Positions 7,611 to 10,958 of a stretch of DNA of 10,958 bases are shown here, piece after piece. Source of the DNA: Phycisphaerales bacterium (GTDB taxonomy: Bacteria; Planctomycetota; Phycisphaerae; Tepidisphaerales; Tepidisphaeraceae). The stretch spans positions 1-10,958 of the forward strand of contig JAQGHJ010000169.1 of assembly GCA_028288905.1 (NCBI GenBank), written 5' to 3'. The notes beneath the pieces were generated by a model. It made no database searches and was not told where the DNA came from. It saw only the letters and a program-made list of their open reading frames with translations. The position numbers were made by a program, and so were the translations under genes. Numbering within the stretch: the stretch's first letter is position 1; each line of letters opens with the position of its first letter.

Positions 7611-10600
7611 GCCATCCCCCCGCCGGCGATGGCCGGGCCGTGCGACCCCAGCGCCGGCCCGCCGTGCGTCGCGTTGCCCGGAGCGAGCGCCGGGTCGCCC
7701 GGCCGTCCCGGCGTCGGCTCGCCCGTCTCGTCCCCCGCGCTGACGGACGTGCCCCGGCCGAACAGGCGGACGGACAGCTTGTCGAACGCCAGGTAGATCA
7801 CAGGCGTCGTGTACAGCGTCAGCACCTGGCTGAAGATCAGCCCGCCGATGATCGTGATCCCCAGCGGCCGCCGCAGTTCCGCCCCGACGCCCGTCCCGAC
7901 CGCCAGCGGCACCGCCCCGAGCAACGCCGCCATCGTGGTCATCATGATCGGGCGGAACCGCAGCAGGCAGGCCTGGAAGATCGCCTCCTCCGGGTCCTTG
8001 CCCTGCTCCCGCTCGGCCTCGAGGGCGAAGTCGATCATCATGATCGCGTTCTTCTTCACGATGCCGATCAGCAGGATGATCCCGATCAGCCCGATCACGT
8101 CGAGCTCGATCCGGCAGATCATCAGCGCCAAGATCGCCCCGACGCCGGCCGACGGCAGCGTGCTCAGGATCGTGATCGGGTGGACGAAGCTCTCGTAAAG
8201 CACGCCGAGCACGATGTAGACGGCGACGAGCGCGAACCCGATCAGCAGCGCCTCGTTCGCCAGCGACGCCCGGAACGCCCGGGCAGTGCCCTGGAACTGG
8301 GCCGCAATGCCCGGCGGTAGGTTCAAGTCGGCTTTCGCCCGCTCGATCGCGTCCGTCGCCGCCCCGAGCGCCGCGCCAGGTGCCAGGTTGAACGACACGG
8401 TGACGACGGGGAACTGCCCCTGGTGGTTGATCGACAGCGGGGCCGACGTCTGCTCGACCCGGGCCAGGCTGCTGAGCGGCACCTGCCCGCCGCTACCGGA
8501 CCGGACGTACAGCCGGGTGAGGTCGGCCGGGTCGTCGCGGAAGCTCTGGCCGACGTCCAGCACGACGTGGTACTGGTTCAGCTCCGTGAACAGCGTGGAC
8601 ACCTGCCGCTGGCCGAACGCGTTGTACAGCGCGTCGTCGATCATCTGGGGCGTGATGCCGAGCCGGCTGGCCGAGTCGCGGTCGATCACGAGCTGCAGCC
8701 GCCGCCCGTCGTTCTGCTGGTCGCTGGCGACGTCCCGCAGCTCCGGCAGCGTACGGAGGGCGGCCAGGAACTTCGGCACCCACTCGGCCAGCTCGAGGTT
8801 GTCGGCGCTCTCGAGGCTGTACTGGTACTGCGTGCGGCTGACGCGGTCCTCGACCGTCAAGTCCTGCACCGGCTGCATGTACAGGCTGATGCCCCCGACC
8901 CTCGCCACGGCCGACTGTAGGCGGCGGATCACGTCGGTCGCCGTCACGTCCCGGGACCCGTGGGGCTTGAGGTTGATCTGGATCCGCCCGCTGTTCGGCG
9001 TCGTGTTCGTCCCGTCCACCCCGACGAACGACGACAGGCTCTCGACGGCCGGGTCCTTCAGGATCTCGGCCGCCAGCGCCTGCTGCCGCTCGGCCAAGGC
9101 CGGGAAGGACGTCGACTGGGCCGCCTCGGAGATGCCGAGGATCACGCCCGTGTCCTGCGTCGGGAAGAACCCCTTCGGCACGACGAGGTACAGGTACACC
9201 GTTGCCGCCAGCGTCACCAAGAAGACGAGGGTGGTGGCGACGCGGTGACGGAGCACGACCCGGAGCGTCCGCTCGTAGAACGCGATCGTCCGCTCGAACA
9301 CCCGCTCGCTCGCTCGGTACAGCCGGCCCTGCTCCTCCGGCGGCTTATGCTTGAGCAGCTTGGCGCACATCATCGGCGTCAGCGTCAGCGACACGACCGC
9401 CGACACCACGATCGTCACGCTGAGCGTGACCGCGAACTCCCGGAACAGCCGGCCGACGATGTCGCCCATGAACAGCAGCGGGATCAGCACCGCGATCAGC
9501 GACACGCTGAGCGACAGGATGGTGAACCCGATCTGCTTCGCCCCCTTCAGCGCCGCCGCCAGCGGGGCCTCCCCCTCCTCGATGTACCGTGCGATATTCT
9601 CGATCATGACGATCGCGTCGTCGACCACGAACCCGGTCGAGATCGTCAGCGCCATCAGCGTCAGGTTGTTCAGGCTGTACCCGCACAGGTACATGACCCC
9701 GAACGTGCCGACGAGCGACAGCGGGACCGCGACGGCCGGGATGACCGTCGCCGCCAGGTTCCGCAGGAACAGGAAGATCACCATCACGACGAGGCCGCAG
9801 CACAGCAGCAGCTCGAACTGCACGTCCTCGACGCTCGCCCGGATGGTGGTGGTGCGGTCGGTCAGCACCGACACGTCGATCGCCGCCGGCAGGGCCGCCT
9901 GGAGCTGCGGCATCAGGTGCCGCACCCGGTCGACGACCTCGATAATGTTCGCCCCGGGCTGCCGCTGGACGTTCACGATGACGGCCGCGGTTTGGTTCGC
10001 CCAAGCCGCCTGCCGCTCGTTCTCGGTCCCCTCGACCACTTCGGCGACGTCCGACAGCTTGACCGGCGACCCGCCGCCGCGGGTGGCGGCGGCCCCGGTG
10101 TTGGCGTACTTCACGACGAGGCCGCGGTAGTCGGCCGCCGACAGCAACTGGTCGTTCGCGTCGATCGTGATCGACTGCTTGAGCCCGTCGAAGCTGCCCT
10201 TGGCCTGGTTCACGTTCGCCGACGCGATCGTGGTCCGCAGGTCGTCGAGGTTCAGGCCGAGGCTGGCGAGGGCGGTCGGGTTGGCCCGGACGCGGACGGC
10301 GGGCTTCTGCCCGCCGCTGATCGACACCAGCCCGACGCCCGGCAGCTGGCTGATCTTCTGGGCCAGCCGGGTGTCGGCCAGGTCCTGCACCTTCGACAGC
10401 GGCAGCGTCTTGCTGCTGAGGGCGAGCGTGAGGATCGGCGTGTCGGCCGGGTTGCTCTTGCTGTAAACCGGCGGGTTCGGCAGGTCCTTCGGCAGGTACG
10501 TGGTGGCGGCGTTGATCGCGGCCTGCACCTCCTGCTCGGCCACGTCGATGCTCAGGTCCAAGTTGAACTGTAGCGTGACGACCGAGCACCCCTCGGCGCT

Positions 10601-10849
10601 GGCGCTGGTCATCTGGTTCAGCCCGGGGACTTGGCCGAACTGCCGCTCGAGCGGGGCGGTGACGGCCGACGCCATCACCTCCGGACCGGCTCCGGGGTAG
10701 AACGTGAGCACCTGAATGGTCGGGTAGTCTACCTGCGGCAGCGCCGACACCGGCAGCTGGCGGTACGCGACCGCCCCGGCCAGCAGGATCGCGACCATGA
10801 TGAGGATGGTCGCGACCGGGCGGAGGATGAACGGACGGGACAGGTTCAT
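7607..10849 (-). CDS. mdtB: MdtB-like RND (HAE1) multidrug efflux pump subunit
   Basis: This is a complete 1080-residue RND transporter. The start ([20 protein letters not shown]) and [43 protein letters not shown] and [14 protein letters not shown] are MdtB rather than MdtC signatures. It has 12 predicted membrane segments and two large periplasmic loops (about 35-335 and 560-865). The proton-relay residues are intact: Asp410-Asp411 in TM4 and Lys933 in TM10. With the downstream MdtC-like subunit it should form the heterotrimeric inner-membrane pump; from memory, E. coli work assigns MdtB mainly to proton translocation. Two oddities appear. A short Gly/Ala insert ([12 protein letters not shown]) lies near 249-262. 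A Gly/Pro-rich, probably disordered cytoplasmic tail of about 50 residues follows TM12, making the protein about 40 residues longer than E. coli MdtB. The ATG at 10849 overlaps the stop of the preceding gene (ATGA), and the GTGA junction couples it to mdtC. Confidence 0.95.
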   Translation of the reverse strand: MNLSRPFILRPVATILIMVAILLAGAVAYRQLPVSALPQVDYPTIQVLTFYPGAGPEVMASAVTAPLERQFGQVPGLNQMTSASAEGCSVVTLQFNLDLSIDVAEQEVQAAINAATTYLPKDLPNPPVYSKSNPADTPILTLALSSKTLPLSKVQDLADTRLAQKISQLPGVGLVSISGGQKPAVRVRANPTALASLGLNLDDLRTTIASANVNQAKGSFDGLKQSITIDANDQLLSAADYRGLVVKYANTGAAATRGGGSPVKLSDVAEVVEGTENERQAAWANQTAAVIVNVQRQPGANIIEVVDRVRHLMPQLQAALPAAIDVSVLTDRTTTIRASVEDVQFELLLCCGLVVMVIFLFLRNLAATVIPAVAVPLSLVGTFGVMYLCGYSLNNLTLMALTISTGFVVDDAIVMIENIARYIEEGEAPLAAALKGAKQIGFTILSLSVSLIAVLIPLLFMGDIVGRLFREFAVTLSVTIVVSAVVSLTLTPMMCAKLLKHKPPEEQGRLYRASERVFERTIAFYERTLRVVLRHRVATTLVFLVTLAATVYLYLVVPKGFFPTQDTGVILGISEAAQSTSFPALAERQQALAAEILKDPAVESLSSFVGVDGTNTTPNSGRIQINLKPHGSRDVTATDVIRRLQSAVARVGGISLYMQPVQDLTVEDRVSRTQYQYSLESADNLELAEWVPKFLAALRTLPELRDVASDQQNDGRRLQLVIDRDSASRLGITPQMIDDALYNAFGQRQVSTLFTELNQYHVVLDVGQSFRDDPADLTRLYVRSGSGGQVPLSSLARVEQTSAPLSINHQGQFPVVTVSFNLAPGAALGAATDAIERAKADLNLPPGIAAQFQGTARAFRASLANEALLIGFALVAVYIVLGVLYESFVHPITILSTLPSAGVGAILALMICRIELDVIGLIGIILLIGIVKKNAIMMIDFALEAEREQGKDPEEAIFQACLLRFRPIMMTTMAALLGAVPLAVGTGVGAELRRPLGITIIGGLIFSQVLTLYTTPVIYLAFDKLSVRLFGRGTSVSAGDETGEPTPGRPGDPALAPGNATHGGPALGSHGPAIAGGGMA

Positions 10850-10958
10850 CGGGCGCCACCGCCGTTCGCCCCGCCCCCGTTGCCCGCACCGCCGCCGCCC
10901 CCACGCTTGGAGCCGCTACGGCCCGCCCCGCCCCGCTCGCCGCCAGCGGGCTGGCTGG
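10846..10958 (-). CDS. C-terminal tail of the upstream gene, probably the RND periplasmic adaptor (MdtA-like)
   Basis: The minus-strand frame is open from the window edge to a TGA at 10848-10846 and encodes about 36 residues ending [18 protein letters not shown]. The stop overlaps the mdtB-like ATG by 4 nt, so this is a co-translated upstream partner. In mdtABC and muxABC operons that position is held by the membrane-fusion protein (periplasmic adaptor), which links the RND trimer to the outer-membrane factor. The visible residues carry no domain: they are a Gly-rich tail with a few Arg and Lys. The identity therefore rests on gene order alone. That the frame is coding is supported by its clean ATGA junction and absence of stops, though GC-rich DNA rarely contains stops by chance. 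Confidence 0.6.
   Translation of the reverse strand, partial: SQPAGGERGGAGRSGSKRGGGGGAGNGGGANGGGAR

Noticed and set aside
8960..10573. A 537-codon open frame on the plus strand
   Set aside because: It is antisense to the mdtB-like gene with the same low-complexity Arg/Asp/His/Gln composition. There is no recognisable motif or ribosome binding site.
9345..10904. A 519-codon minus-strand frame overlapping the mdtB-like start
   Set aside because: It is a frame-shifted reading of the mdtB-like gene, made of Arg/Gly/Ala-rich nonsense. The overlapping RND frame is conserved throughout.
1..10958. Search for CRISPR arrays, tRNA or rRNA genes, insertion sequences and phage genes
   Set aside because: I saw no regularly spaced repeats, no tRNA-like cloverleaf, no transposase motifs and no terminal inverted repeats. 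The only long repeated tracts are the paralogous RND segments.

Overview
The window is a GC-rich, gene-dense bacterial chromosome segment. It codes for membrane transport and carbohydrate or lipid metabolism. No mobile element, CRISPR array, tRNA or rRNA is visible. The very high GC content, strong G/C preference at third codon positions, Gly/Pro-rich protein tails and Gram-negative-type efflux parts fit a high-GC diderm. My best guess is a planctomycete of the Gemmata type, but this is inferred from sequence style and not proven.

Left part (1-2638). A divergent pair shares a 209-bp intergenic region. On the minus strand is the N-terminal 209 residues of a membrane fatty-acid-desaturase-superfamily protein, which runs off the left edge. 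It carries the HDLVH and HLNHH histidine boxes. On the plus strand is a complete 599-residue GH13 (alpha-amylase family) enzyme with all catalytic residues (Asp273, Glu302, Asp372) and no signal peptide.

Right part (2749-10958). A minus-strand operon encodes a tripartite RND drug/metabolite efflux system of the MdtABC / MuxABC-OpmB type. In transcription order it contains: the Gly-rich C-terminal tail of the upstream gene, presumably the periplasmic adaptor MdtA (runs off the right edge); an MdtB-like pump subunit (1080 aa); an MdtC-like pump subunit (1045 aa); then, after a 158-nt gap, a NodT/OprM-type outer-membrane factor (521 aa). Adaptor/mdtB and mdtB/mdtC each overlap by 4 nt (ATGA and GTGA), which implies translational coupling. 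MdtB and MdtC would form the heterotrimeric inner-membrane proton-driven pump, the adaptor would bridge the periplasm, and the outer-membrane factor would form the exit duct. No MdtD-like MFS gene lies between mdtC and the outer-membrane factor, and no BaeSR-type regulator is visible.

The GH13 gene and the efflux operon converge on a 110-bp spacer holding a strong 9-bp-stem hairpin, a likely transcription terminator.

I see no clearly undescribed system here. The points most worth a second look are the low-complexity tails on several pump components, the near-identical nucleotide tracts shared by the two pump genes, the atypical lipobox of the outer-membrane factor, and the orphan GH13 enzyme.
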